Assembly (NCBI GenBank): GCA_032433595.1
Contig: JASWJB010000009.1
Span: 124,001 to 188,000 of the forward strand
Direction of reading: 5' to 3'
Length of the DNA stretch: 64,000 bases
DNA from: Conoideocrella luteorostrata
Taxonomy: Eukaryota > Ascomycota > Sordariomycetes > Hypocreales > Clavicipitaceae
Shown: positions 44,731 through 55,384 of the stretch, one piece after another
Layout: every line of letters starts with the position of its first letter
Position numbering within the stretch: the stretch's first letter is position 1
Translations under genes and position numbers: made by a program
Notes under the pieces: generated by a model
The model's input: the letters and a program-made list of their open reading frames with translations, nothing else
Databases searched by the model: none
Told to the model about the DNA's origin: nothing

Positions 44731-44897
44731 CCAAGTGGGGGACAGTTTAACTGAGCCATTGAGGTGGCATTAACTCCGCAAGAGATAATGCCTATGCGAC
44801 CAAAAATAAACACAAAAAAAAAAAAAAAAAAAAGAGCAAAAATATTATATAGCTTATTTAGCTATTTATGTAACATATTTTATTAATAATAAGCTTT
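44731..44897 (+). repeat. Left terminal inverted repeat
   Basis: Pairs with 45561-45716 on the other strand. Includes ACTGAGCCATTGAGGTGGCA, a short AT-rich arm and a poly-A run of about 20 bases. Confidence 0.75.
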
Positions 44898-44898
44898 A

Positions 44899-45081
44899 AT
44901 GGCATCAGCTAGCAAACTCCTGGTAACAGCGAAGCAAGTAGGGAAGGAGAAGACCAGATTGTTAGAAGGCCAGAGATTAAGACCGTTCACAATACAGTGC
45001 TACCTTGTTGCTAAGAAGCTACGAATACTTCAGAAGTCTTGTCTATCACTCTGCTTTACCAGTACCCCAGTCGTGACATAG
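44899..45081 (+). CDS. Small ORF inside the inverted-repeat element, 60 aa
   Basis: ATG at 44899 directly inside the left arm, reading MASASKLLVTAKQVGKEKTR and ending at a TAG at 45081. It is basic and has no domain I recognise. It lies in the same compartment as the coiled-coil frame on the other strand. Could be a fragment of a larger gene taken along by the element. Weak support. Confidence 0.3.
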   Translation: MASASKLLVTAKQVGKEKTRLLEGQRLRPFTIQCYLVAKKLRILQKSCLSLCFTSTPVVT

Positions 45082-45223
45082 TACTTAGTGTAGACTTTCC
45101 CTGTTATTGTGTTAGACCTAATGTTTTGAAATTAATTTTTTGTTAATTAATTAGACTAAATACCTTTAAGAGTTAATCTTTTCTGATAGAAACAGCTTTC
45201 CCTTCTAACTAGAGAATATTAAC

Positions 45224-45553
45224 TTAAGCTTTAAGATCTTTGAATTTAAGCTCCATGTGGTCGATGCGAGAGTTCAGATGTTCATCGCGACTGTTAAGGC
45301 TTTTGAACCCAATTGTACATCTAGACTCAAAGTTCGCAACTCGATGGTCAAGGTTCGCGACACAATAGTCGAGGTGTTTAACCTGGGCATCGAGATTTGC
45401 AACACGATGGTTGAGGTTTTTCACCTGTGATTCAAGACTGGCGACACGGGACTCGAGATTTGAAAATCCGATGGTGCATTTAGCCTCGAGATTCTCTAAA
45501 CCTAAAGTGAGCCGGTTCAGAGTAGAAAGGACTTGCTCCTCAAACGTAGACAT
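45224..45553 (-). CDS. Coiled-coil protein inside the inverted-repeat element, 109 aa
   Basis: ATG at 45553 sits 8 bp inside the right arm. The protein begins MSTFEEQVLSTLNRL and then has a strong heptad pattern of Leu, Val and His across most of its length, with a repeated unit of about 14 residues (NLESRVASLESQ, NLNHRVANLDAQ, HLDYCVANLDHR). It should form a long parallel or antiparallel coiled coil. No transposase motif. The unusual internal repetition and location within the element suggest a passenger gene spread by transposition. Function unknown. Confidence 0.6.
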   Translation of the reverse strand: MSTFEEQVLSTLNRLTLGLENLEAKCTIGFSNLESRVASLESQVKNLNHRVANLDAQVKHLDYCVANLDHRVANFESRCTIGFKSLNSRDEHLNSRIDHMELKFKDLKA

Positions 45554-45560
45554 CTGTTGG

Positions 45561-45716
45561 AAGCTTATTATTAATAAAATCTATTAACTAAATAATTATT
45601 TAAGCTATATAATAATTAATAACTTTTTTTTTTTTTTTTTTTTTTAGTCGCTAAGGCATTATCTCTTACGGAGTTAATGCCACCTCGATGGCTCAGTTAA
45701 ACTGTCCCCCGCTTGC
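45561..45716 (-). repeat. Right terminal inverted repeat
   Basis: Mirror of 44731-44897, including a T run of ~22 bases at 45626-45646 and the outer GGGGGACAGTTTAACTGAGC block. Confidence 0.75.
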
Positions 45717-46113
45717 TAACCTAAGTTAGTTTTAGAAAGAAAGACAGCTCCATAGCCCAGAAACTTACTTTATTGACTGACTTGGAGGAGCCAAGACTCG
45801 CGTGTCAGAAAGTTGTTTCCATTGTGTATGCAAGAGCTAACCTAAGTCAGTTTTAGAAAGAAAGACAGCTCTATAGCTCAGAAACTTACTTCATTGACTA
45901 ATGCATACGCTGCTTGGAGGAGCCAAGACTCGCGTGTCAGAACGTTGTTTCCATTGTAAATGCAAGTGCCAACCTAAATGTGGCTGTAAGTTCAGTTTTG
46001 GAAAGAATGCCAGCTCCATAGCTCAGAAACTTACTTCATTGACTGATGCATACGCTACTTGGAGGAGCCAAGACTCGCGTGTCAGAACGTTGTTTCCATT
46101 GTGTATGCAAGAG
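45717..46113 (+). repeat. Three tandem units of ~120-145 bp, plus a partial fourth
   Basis: Unit 1 45716-45835, unit 2 45836-45968 and unit 3 45969-46113 each hold AGAAACTTACTT, GGAGGAGCCAAGACTCGCGT and GTTGTTTCCATTG in that order; units grow by small insertions (GCATACGCTG is absent from unit 1). A partial unit starts at 46114. Directly abuts the inverted-repeat element. No coding content is clear. Confidence 0.8.
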
Positions 46114-46997
46114 CTAACTCAACAATATGGCTGCAAGTTTAATCTGGGAGACTCACGAGGGCAGGAAGCGCTCAAGGAAGGTTAAAATTGCAACAGCTGA
46201 CGAGACTACTGAGAAGGTTGAAGAGGAAGGAGAATCACCGGTGGACCTGTGGACGTGCTGTCGATGTTAGGACGGTCGTCGCTAGCCTGACTCTAGCTGT
46301 CAGCCAGCTGTCCACCTAGGGTTAGCAATAGCTATCACCTGCCCCTACCCATACTCTTTTGCTCTCCTAAATTTTTGCGCTTCTTGTTAACTCTATATCC
46401 GATTTCTCTTCTTTTTGCTCGTCCCTCAAGTCTCTTTTCCCTTAAGTCTCTTTTCCCTTAAGTCTCTTTCATCTCGTCGCTTGCAACATAGCGCCATGGA
46501 ATACACCGAGAAATTCTGTATAAACCAGATGTCCTATGGTTTAAATTTTATTGCATTGCCTAGCCTGCAGGTGGAAATAACCAGGAGTAATTGAAACAAT
46601 TCTACCTGGAATTGCTTGAACAAGACTGTGGACATTAGATACGCAAGTCGCAAGTGCTAGCGTGCGTGTTGGCGGGGATACTCAATCTCGGGTGATGCCT
46701 TGGTCTACGTTTGAGATATCTCCATACGAACCTGGAATCGAACAATACCAATTCTGTTGGATTACACGTGTGGAGTGGTTGCGTGGATACACGGGCAGTG
46801 AGGGGGATTTGGACGGGGCCGTCAGACGAGGAATTCTTCCTCCATCAATGTAACACAGCTCTTCCCATCAATGCATATCAATTTGAAACTCTCCTATTTA
46901 TTCTAACAAATTCCCGGTTGCGTTCGCCGATTACTGCTTCAAGGCAGCATGGACAAGTCAATAGAATCTAGTGAATTAAAGGTACTTTATTTACAGC
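46114..46997. other. Repeat-derived sequence
   Basis: About 46380-46480 is pyrimidine-rich with a ~18-base unit (CCTTAAGTCTCTTTT) repeated two to three times. It resembles retroelement terminal sequence but no pair was found. No gene called. Confidence 0.4.
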
Positions 46998-47488
46998 CTA
47001 TTTTCTATGGTGATAGAAGGCATTGCAAGTCCCTTCTTTACAAAGAGCTACATCACACTCGGGGTAGCCCCAAGTTGTCAATTTGCCCTGTTGCCGATTG
47101 AGGGCATCGTCACTTGCGGGCTGAAGGACACTTCGAGACCGGGTTTGGCCACATCGGAAGCCCTGACAAGCTAGGCAACGGGCTTTTCCCTCGTTTGACA
47201 TGATTATGCAGCGATTGCTTAGTAAATTCGTCGCTATCTCGAAATAAGCTTCCTTGAGCTTGCCGGCTTCGCGTCGGCCTCACACAACCCGTCAATTAAT
47301 GCCTGTCGCGACAGAAGCTGTGTATTATAGGCATTCCAAGTAGGCTGCCCACGAAGCTGAAGAATGTACGTATTAATGAAGGTAACCTCTAGGAGGTAGG
47401 CCCACGATAACGCCGCTGTGCCGCCCCTACGAAATCTGTGTTGATATCCCTGAGAGCCTCGTAGCTGGTCGGCAAATATCGACCACAT
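46998..47488 (-). pseudogene. piggyBac-type transposase, C-terminal remnant, frameshifted
   Basis: Read on the minus strand: frame A (47488-47234) gives FRRGGTAALSWAYLLEVTFI and LRGQPTWNAYN, a block characteristic of the C-terminal part of fungal piggyBac-like DDE transposases. It stops, and a different frame (47201-46998) continues with CLACQGFRCGQTRS and WGYPECDVALCKEGTCNAFY, the Cys-rich zinc-binding tail of that family. The DDE catalytic core is absent. So the element is dead. Its presence next to the inverted-repeat element shows that the island has collected several transposons. Confidence 0.7.
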
Positions 47489-47965
47489 TCATTTGATCGT
47501 TGTATTTAGCCGCAATAGACGGTATTTCCACCTCTTTAACAGGCTTATCACTAAAGAAACGTAGTATGATTTATGCTCAAGGTTATGTTATTATTGCCCG
47601 CTTCTGTTAACAAAGTTGTCTTTTGTTGCCTGTATACACTATAGAAAAAAATAACATAAGCGCGTTATCTTTCTAAGCAATTTAGTTAACCTAAGCCGGC
47701 AGGGATAAATTACTATTATAATTACTATATAGCCCTGTCTTTCTTAACCCACGAGGTTATTTTCTGTTAGAATTGCTTCTAGGTAATTCTATTCCTAATA
47801 CATCTCCATTTTAAGGTCACACAATTGATCAAGTTCGAAACAGCCCAAGAAGAATAAATATTTAGATGGTATAGGTCTATGTTGCCAAAACATAGCCACT
47901 CAAGACCCCTTTAAGGGACTGAATTATGCAATTCTATCATACAACACATAATGAAACCCGCCTGT
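47489..47965. other. Intergenic region
   Basis: AT-rich, probably 5' remnant of the transposase plus the 3' UTR of the sulfatase-like gene. No coding signal. Confidence 0.45.
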
Positions 47966-50557
47966 CTATTCGGCGTAGGGACCAAAGCGCCAACGTCTAC
48001 TATTTTCTTCCACCCACCATCGAGAAATGAATGCGGCCTCTTCCGCCCATAGTGCTATATGACGGCCGTGTATATCTTCCACATTTTGCAGAAATGACGC
48101 AAAGTCGAATCCAAGTATGGGATGTTCTTCTTCTGGATCCAATTTGGTATTAGTAAATCGCCACTCAATATTTTCAACCACTGGTACTACGAGACGCAAA
48201 TCGGGCTGGCGCGCATCCCTCACGCTCAGCATGGCTCGACCTGGGGTGATAATCGTAAACTGCCAATTACCCTGTCCCGTCTCTGTGGACATCTTCTGTT
48301 CTCTTAATAGTGATTGGCCCTCGTAGTTGGCAATCAAATCCCCTACAGCCTTTTTATGAGATTCGCTCAAAGATCCAGTCTCAAGGAGTAGGTCCAGAAT
48401 AGTAGGCAATATTTGTGACGACGCAACTGGATCTTCAACGTTGATTACAGGTAATTGGGGGTGCGAAATGACAAGCGGAACGCGTAGGTTGCCAACGTTG
48501 GGGTTATAATACGTGGCCGCGATTTCGTTTTCTGGCACAGATATGCCATGATCGCCGACTACCACGACAAGTGTATCGTTTGCAGCGTCCTGCTCGTCGA
48601 GAATGTCGAGGATCTTCCCCAGCCATCGGTCATCATAGCCAATGGTGTTGATATACTTGGACAAGTCGTCCAGTCCATCCGCCACCGGGACATACTCTTC
48701 ACTTTCCGGCATAGCAAACGGATGATGGCTGGTGCTAGTAAGGTGTGACAAGAATACGCGTTCGTTGTTCTTTCTGGCTGATGCGAAGGAGTCTCTAATA
48801 TAATCTTCCAGGGGGTCCTCCTTCATGCCGAAGTAACTGATGTCCGGCAAATTCACTCGACCGAACTTGGCTGCTTCGCTTCTTAGGTACTCTCTTGAGA
48901 CCACATCATGAGGCTCGTATCCTAAGCTGGACAGAAGAAGGTCAGAGTTGTCAAAGTTGACTGTAACCGATAGCATGAAATTCGAATGCCACTTGTAACT
49001 GGTGAAGTCATCTTTATCCTGAGCATTACTATTGTTCTCTGCTTTGTTCAAAGCGTCAAAGATCTGAGCCAGACATGGCTGATAGATGTGATGGTTGTAT
49101 TCGTGGTTGAAATCCGCGGCGAGTGGCGTGATTCCACACAGAGTTCCTGTCAGGCTTTTTAAAGTGTAGCTGGCCGTGGTGTACACATTATTGAAGTTAA
49201 TGCCCCCTCTCTGTTTTGTGGTAGTATGATGCAAGCCGTCGCTGTAATCGCCGGTAAGGAAATTTGCGTTCGATGTCAGTGTTGTTAGGAATTGTTGAGC
49301 ATGGTCTGGTAGCTTTCTATCAGCAAAGGAGTTTTCTAATTTATTCCAAATCATTCCGTCCTTTTTAAGAGGAAAGACGTCTTTTCTTGTGCTCTCTAGA
49401 AATAGCAGAACTACGTTGCGGATGTCAATGTCCTTCAACTTGTCCCGGAGACCGGGAATCAGCATAGAGTCCAGATTCGAGATCTTCAGAGGATCTAGAG
49501 AGGCATTGTAATGCTGCTTAGCGCTATACCAGTCATCAAACCCCTGTGTCTTGGTTTCGGGCGACAGCCATGAAAAAGGCACCGTGTCTGCAAGTGCAGT
49601 CCGGTTGTCCCAGTCATAGTTAATACCGTTGCCGTAAAAGGGTTTCAATTCATCCAAGTTCGGCAAGAATGAAGAAAAGTCGACCAATGGCAGCAGTGCT
49701 GACGTCCAGGATAAAAATTTGAGAGAACTTTCGTCTGGTCGAATAGCCGTCAGGACGGCTGGGTAAATAAGGACAGACGAGATGGCAAAGTATGCAAATG
49801 CTCTTTTCAGAGTCGCTTGTTTTCGGAGTTGAATTTTCGATGTATGGCCGTCCTCGGATTCCACTTCGGATTTTAGCAAGTAAGCAAAGTCATCATCGTC
49901 GTCGTCGAGTACTGCCGTGTACTTCTGCCTCTGAGGGTGGCGTGACCGATATGACAGTATCTGCTGAAATGGCCATTTAATCACATCGACAGCAAGGCCG
50001 GTTCCGACAAAGAGGACATCCTGAATAATCCACGAGAGCACAACGAGACCAGATGCCACCGCAATCAGTGCCACAAGTCCCGAAAGTAATAAGGCACGTG
50101 ACGATGCGTCGCTGGCAAACTCGATATTTCGCCAATGTATCTCGGCATCCGTCATAAAGAAAAAGGTAACGTTTATTACGCCAAGCGCCGAGGTGAATGC
50201 CGTGAACACCGAGGCTAATGTTATCGCAAGCAATTGTATCGGCCGTGGCGTGCTCCGAACGAAATTATCGAGGAGTAGCCGTAAGAGTATTATGATGGCA
50301 ACATCTTGTGCAAAGAATGAGCAGCCCCAACGCCGTAAATACACCGCCGGCAATGCGGATAGATGTGTGTAAACATGGACGAACTTTGCCGCAAAGACAG
50401 ACACGGCTGCAAGAGAGAAAAGGAAACGTCGATTCGAGAAACGAGCGGCAGCACCCCGGACCACCCGCGATGGAGAGAGGCAAGAAAGGAGTGCAAATGG
50501 CCTACCCGAGCCAGGCTCAGGATTTGGCGAACGCCGAGCAAGTGTGCTGGAGTCCAT
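47966..50557 (-). CDS. Membrane sulfatase/LtaS-like alkaline-phosphatase-superfamily protein, 863 aa
   Basis: Start is ATG 50557; the frame extends further upstream only through a TTG. N-terminal ~310 residues hold five or six hydrophobic segments, an acidic DDDDDDF loop, and then a long extracytosolic catalytic domain. The domain has VVLLFLESTRKDVFPL, where a Thr occupies the position of the nucleophile (Cys/Ser in true sulfatases, Thr in LtaS-like phosphoglycerol or phosphoethanolamine transferases), a THL/HHP-containing block (LTSTSHHPFAMPES) and VVVVGDHGIS with metal-binding Asp-His. It is likely in the plasma or Golgi membrane and acts on a phospholipid or glycan. Real sulfatase activity is doubtful because Cys is missing. 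Exact substrate unknown. The gene borders a repeat island on its 3' side. Confidence 0.82.
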   Translation of the reverse strand: MDSSTLARRSPNPEPGSGRPFALLSCLSPSRVVRGAAARFSNRRFLFSLAAVSVFAAKFVHVYTHLSALPAVYLRRWGCSFFAQDVAIIILLRLLLDNFVRSTPRPIQLLAITLASVFTAFTSALGVINVTFFFMTDAEIHWRNIEFASDASSRALLLSGLVALIAVASGLVVLSWIIQDVLFVGTGLAVDVIKWPFQQILSYRSRHPQRQKYTAVLDDDDDDFAYLLKSEVESEDGHTSKIQLRKQATLKRAFAYFAISSVLIYPAVLTAIRPDESSLKFLSWTSALLPLVDFSSFLPNLDELKPFYGNGINYDWDNRTALADTVPFSWLSPETKTQGFDDWYSAKQHYNASLDPLKISNLDSMLIPGLRDKLKDIDIRNVVLLFLESTRKDVFPLKKDGMIWNKLENSFADRKLPDHAQQFLTTLTSNANFLTGDYSDGLHHTTTKQRGGINFNNVYTTASYTLKSLTGTLCGITPLAADFNHEYNHHIYQPCLAQIFDALNKAENNSNAQDKDDFTSYKWHSNFMLSVTVNFDNSDLLLSSLGYEPHDVVSREYLRSEAAKFGRVNLPDISYFGMKEDPLEDYIRDSFASARKNNERVFLSHLTSTSHHPFAMPESEEYVPVADGLDDLSKYINTIGYDDRWLGKILDILDEQDAANDTLVVVVGDHGISVPENEIAATYYNPNVGNLRVPLVISHPQLPVINVEDPVASSQILPTILDLLLETGSLSESHKKAVGDLIANYEGQSLLREQKMSTETGQGNWQFTIITPGRAMLSVRDARQPDLRLVVPVVENIEWRFTNTKLDPEEEHPILGFDFASFLQNVEDIHGRHIALWAEEAAFISRWWVEENSRRWRFGPYAE

Positions 50558-53369
50558 CCTGTGCCTCTCAGTTAAGCATTCGCGGGAAAGAAAAACGATT
50601 GAACAAGAAGCGAATACCCACACGACATAGTGAAGGGATAAAGAGTGCACAGCAAGAAGGAAGGAGTCCAATGTTGGCCGCTGTTGAGCCTCACGAGGTC
50701 AGCTCCGTCACCAGCTCCAGCACTCGCAGCACACAGACAGCACACAGAAGCTCTCGAAATTCTCGGCCTTGCAATTAAGGGGCCGCAGCACGTGTGTCCA
50801 CCTACCAAACCGATACATTACTCGGGCGAAATGACGCTGCCCCACCAGATAGGTACCAGAATGCACCAGAAGGTACATTGCTTTACGAGGTGCATGAGGC
50901 GTGGTACGGAGCAACAAAATAACTCCTCCGTAGTTACTTGGCCGCCCCATGCAGACATGCCTCCACATGGAGAAGGTTTGGGCGTATAGAAACTCAGTCC
51001 TGCTGCCATGCTTATCCACTCTGTGGGCATTCTCGCATGCTGTTCTGAGCTTACTGTTTGTACTCCGTCGGGAGCATCTCCAGACCAGCTGATTAGGTAC
51101 TCCGTCAATACAACAAGCGGCCCCCCGCGCCGTTGGTTCAAACGACACTACTCCGGAAGTAGGCTGATTTGCAGATTGACACTTTCGCGAAGGCAGATCA
51201 GCGACGCAGCTGGCAGCCACCTCGCCACCCTCACCACACCACTGCACAGCACGCCACTGCCTGACTGCATCGCACTGCAGTGCGCCTTGGGTCCACCCAG
51301 CAAATTCACAGCGAACTTTTGCAAGAGCATAAGCACGAGTCAAATACGGCCGGTCCAGCTGTACAGTACTTTGGCGCATTGCCGTACTGTATGCTGTAGC
51401 GGCTTTCGTGTTTTCCTGAGACAGTTTTGGAACTCAGGACACGGTATTCCTTGCGCGGTACTCTTTTGTGAGACTCTTTCTGACGTCCCCCGAGACTCGG
51501 TTTGCCAAGCCCAGCAACAACATTCAGCCCACCCACCCCCAGAGCCAAATATAACAAGCCATAGCACGGCATGGCTGCTCATGTTGGTCCCATGAGACTG
51601 GAGACGTGCAGGCCAGCGGCCTTGACATTATAATAACTCGTCCGTCTCAACTGCGCAGAAGCAGGCTCAACCCGATGGAGAAGTTCTCGGCCCCCTCGAC
51701 ACCCACCTTCAGCCTTCAGACGAGCATCCAAGTTAGGAAGTAGACAAAGGTACTGGGCATAAGCATGAGGTACCTTCAATCAGCCTTGACCATGCAATCA
51801 ATTGGCTCCTCTTGAGGGCCGCGACGTGCGACCGGCATTGTCATCCTCATAGAGCCCAGTATTTTCATACAATTAATGAATATGCGCAAGTAAGGAGGAG
51901 GAACTGGAATGCGGAGTATGCACGGCTAGATGACTCCCGCTGATCATGTTGGACAGCTTGGCAAGAACATCACATCCTTCCGACTAATCGGATATTGCCC
52001 AACGCCAAAAGATCGATACAGGAGAAGAAGTTGACACTCGATTCGTACAAGGTGCCCGTCTCTGTAGCTCTAACCCTAGTCCCGCCGTGTTCATGCTTAA
52101 GTCCATAATCGACGCTCACTGGCGCTACGGTTCCTCGGTATGCAACGTTAACCCTACACCCTTGCAATAAGGAGAAACCCTTGGGGGCGGGGGCCACGGC
52201 ATGGTCGACACGGGACAATTATGTTGACCGCACTGACCTAGTACAATTGACTACATACAATCGGGCCATGACAGCCATGGAGTCTGAAGTCGGATTAAGA
52301 TAGGAATTATCTTATTTGATAGATATCATCAAGCATCTATTTAAGGACATTGTGGCGGATGTGCCGATGGTCGACTGCCCCGTCGCGTTAATGTTTGACC
52401 CGCCTGCGCTGCTTGGCGAATTCATATAGCGCTTTGAGGGCTGCAGCGACATCCTGATTGTCTCTGCCAGAGAGAGACACTCACTCAGCTGGCTAATGTG
52501 TCCGTGGCGGACGACGGTGCCGCCCCCAATCGTGCTATTGTATTGCAGGCAGAATGGCTGTGAATAAAGAGGGAGCTCAACAATCACAAACGTCACCCGC
52601 CAAGCATGACGAGCGTCCTCTTCGAGATGACGCACGTCACAGACGATCAGCTTCCAAGCATCTACAAGAACGGGCATGTGGCCTTCCTTAGAGTGCGCGC
52701 CATATACAATTAGGAATTCACAGTTTCGAACTCTTTACTAGCAATCCGTGGTACCATGGCCCCTTCGTCGGGAAGGCGAGAGCTTCGGTCAAGCAGAGCA
52801 TCTGATAGTGATGCACGAGGAGTGGAGAGAGCGAACGCCGTGAAGTCAGGTCCGGCTACCAAGTCCTCGCGCCCGTGGACTATCTATCCTCTCTTTCGGT
52901 TGCTGCTCTGCTGATGACGCACCCATTGCCTCTAATGCGACGAGAACCAATTCTATGCCAGATGCTAGATAGATGTGATGTTGTCGAGGTTCGTAGCGGA
53001 ATGCCGGCGAGTTTCAGGTACGGCGAAATGTCGGAATGCTGGAGGATTTGAAGCCCCAGGCATTACTGGCACAAAGATTACACGCATTACCTTATTCCTC
53101 CGTCGCGGAGTGTCAGTTCTCACTAGACCTTGGAGAGCGTAGGGACAGTGCTCTACATTACCTTGGCTACGCCTGCTGCTTGGGGTGTACGAAAAACGAC
53201 GGTCATCATGATGCTAAAAGTGGTACCAGGCATGCATGCATGATTGAATGAAACAAGTATATCAACCCCGGCTATAGACTCCACCTCTCATCGCTTCTTT
53301 AAATGCTATTAATTTAATGCCGCGTTTGTACTTCCCTGATGACATACTATCTTTGTAGCGTCTAGGATG
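50558..53369. other. Gene-poor stretch, 2.8 kb
   Basis: Several long overlapping frames (50708-51379 minus, 51008-51595 plus, 52312-52677 minus) lack domains and contradict each other. Variant motifs TACTCCGTC occur at 51061 and 51098. No gene supported. Confidence 0.5.
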
Positions 53370-53880
53370 GCAACAACGCCATGTAAGTCGATTGGAGCTG
53401 GAGCTGTGCTAGCTTGAATAGAGCGGCCATCGATGATGAACTCCACCGAGCCCTTTTGCACGTTTTAGGGGAGGTAGCAATAACCAAGAGCGCCACCGTT
53501 AAAAGATTTTCAGGAAGTGCACATTGAAGTCGCTGTAGTTGCCCTTACGCAGAGCTCTCTTCATGCCTTCTTCGTCACCGTCCTCAATCCAGCTGCAGCT
53601 GACCGTCTTGGTGGTATTTGCCAGTGAGAAATCTAAATCCGCTTGGTGCAAAGTCGGCAGTCATGGCGTCAAATTTATTCTTTAGTATTGCATACTGTAC
53701 AACATCAGTAGCTTATCAGGTCGTTTCAATATGTAGAGTTGCCGCCCCTGCTGTGAGCAAACGGCCTTTGGACGACGCAGCGCTATGTAAGTGAACATTG
53801 ATGGCAATGTCCGCCAGAACAGTGAAACCGGACTTAAGACCCTCCGCTTCTCAGGCAGAAGCCTGGTTAACCGCAATATC
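53370..53880 (-). pseudogene. Secreted M43-type metalloprotease, N-terminal fragment, broken
   Basis: Pieces on the minus strand match the N-terminal half of fungal extracellular metalloproteases (MEP1/pappalysin-like): ADIAINVHLHSAASSK around 53775, TADFAPSGF around 53660, then, after a frame change, SLANTTKTVSCSW, GMKRALRKGNYSDFNVHFL, another frame change, GGALGYCYLP, an in-frame stop and QKGSVEFIIDGRSI. The HEVGHWFGL zinc-binding block that normally follows is absent. Two frameshifts, at least one stop and the missing catalytic half make it a dead fragment. Members normally are secreted proteases. No close neighbour explains its position within the desert. Confidence 0.68.
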
Positions 53881-55384
53881 CGTGTTGTGTCGAGTCCATG
53901 TCAAGGTCGATGCTGGTTGGTCTTGTTATGATATATCTCTATCCGATAAAATCTGGGATAAAGCTAACCTCACAACAATACTACTGCCAATTATATTGCT
54001 ACTCTAGACATATGCATAACAAGAAAAAGGCCGTGGCTGATGCTATCAGTGTCAATGGGCGTAGCTACATCACGAGCTTATATATTTTTATCTCGTCTGG
54101 GTGCATTAAGATGCATCAACCGATGATCTAGATACCCACCTTCCTCAACAGATGCCGCGGAGGCCGCAGATGCAATAAAATCAGGACCTCCCCACCAACC
54201 GGAATCCTTAAGCAGGCCACTGCTACTCAGATGAGTCTGTTCCATTCGCGCTTGATAGGAAGAAGTCGCACACTTCCTCGGCTCTTCATATTCTTCAGTT
54301 TAAATCAGAGATGTCGTACGGAAGGTCACAGGGATCAAGCTCACGGGACGCACATGTCATTAGTGGCTCATCAAAGTGTTCTTGCGACTGCCGATTGCGC
54401 ATCGCCGATAGCTTTTTTGTGTTTTCTTTGCCCAGATCAAGACTAGCTACGCGGAGGTCGAGTATCGACGCCTGCCAGATTGGACCTGTCTGCCCGACGA
54501 CAACCCCGAATGAGAAGAGTGTGACCGATTCTTAAGTACCGCACTCGGCCACTTTGCCAGTGCTCGGGGCGTTCTGTCTGGTTCTTTTGTCCAGTCTAAA
54601 GAAGGATCTTGTGGATTTGCCAGCCTGTGAACCAAGCAGTGAGGCACTTCGACAGGCGTCGACGGCGCGATTTCGACCACCGCCCCTGATAGCATCACGT
54701 ACACTGGTAGCTTTGGTTACATTTCAAGATATTGTATTAAAAGTCTTTTCCTCATTACCCGTCATAAATCTCTCCAACGCGGTAAAGGCAAAGGTTTACT
54801 GGCTCTAATCTCCCAAGTGGTGTATAATTATAGATCTACTTGGGCAGAGTGCCTCTCAAAACACCTCCCTTCGCCTGATCAGCTTGCGTCGGAATGTACG
54901 ACTTGCACTAAGAGGTTCTAAGTGAAGCCCCGGCAGCAGGATCTTAACTTTCACAGTCCTAAAAGACCATGGACCTGCGAGCAGTTTGGTGTCGCGGTGC
55001 TTGCAAAATGTGCAATCAGCACAAGATTTGCCAGGACCCCAGAATGTTGTACAGGCTTAAGACGTGACAGACACGTCAATATTATGGGACGAATATGAGA
55101 AATACCAGACGAAAGAGGAGAGTGCAAGGGGCCAATAATAGTTCTAATAGACTTATTTCTAATATTTTCCCTAGTAAAATGATAAGCTATATCAATATGC
55201 TTAGATTTCTTATGAAAAAGGCTGACATGACAGCAGATGGAAAATGCTGCATCATCTCAACCTACGTCCTCTTCTCTCTGAAAACTTGCCAAGGCTCATG
55301 CGATCCGTAGCTTCACACATTATTAAGCTTCAGCCTGCGACTCTTCGCTGCTACTTGCGCCAAATTTATTGCAAACTGCTGCCA
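53881..55384. other. Gene-poor stretch
   Basis: No supported gene; fragments such as the frame at 54447-54704 (minus) are too short to identify. May include more decayed sequence. Confidence 0.5.

Larger units (their letters stand above)
44731..45716. mobile_element. 986-bp terminal-inverted-repeat DNA element with TA target sites
   Basis: The left end reads CCAAGTGGGGGACAGTTTAA and the right end, on the minus strand, GCAAGCGGGGGACAGTTTAA. The two arms (about 44731-44897 and 45561-45716) match for ~70 bp, then through an A-rich run, and then through ATTTTATTAATAATAAGCTT. Both ends are flanked by TA, the target duplication of Tc1/mariner and pogo-type elements. There is no transposase inside, so it is probably non-autonomous and moved by a transposase elsewhere. 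It carries two small open frames, one of which is a coiled-coil protein. Confidence 0.75.

Noticed and set aside
45717..46113. CRISPR-like array
   Set aside because: Units are long, directly adjacent and lack alternating unique spacers; this is a eukaryotic tandem repeat.
50558..50671. Longer N-terminus for the sulfatase-like protein
   Set aside because: The upstream extension begins at TTG; the first real ATG is at 50557.
50708..51379. 223-codon minus-strand frame and a 195-codon plus-strand frame at 51008-51595
   Set aside because: They overlap on opposite strands, have erratic Cys/Trp-rich composition, and match no family. Treated as chance frames.
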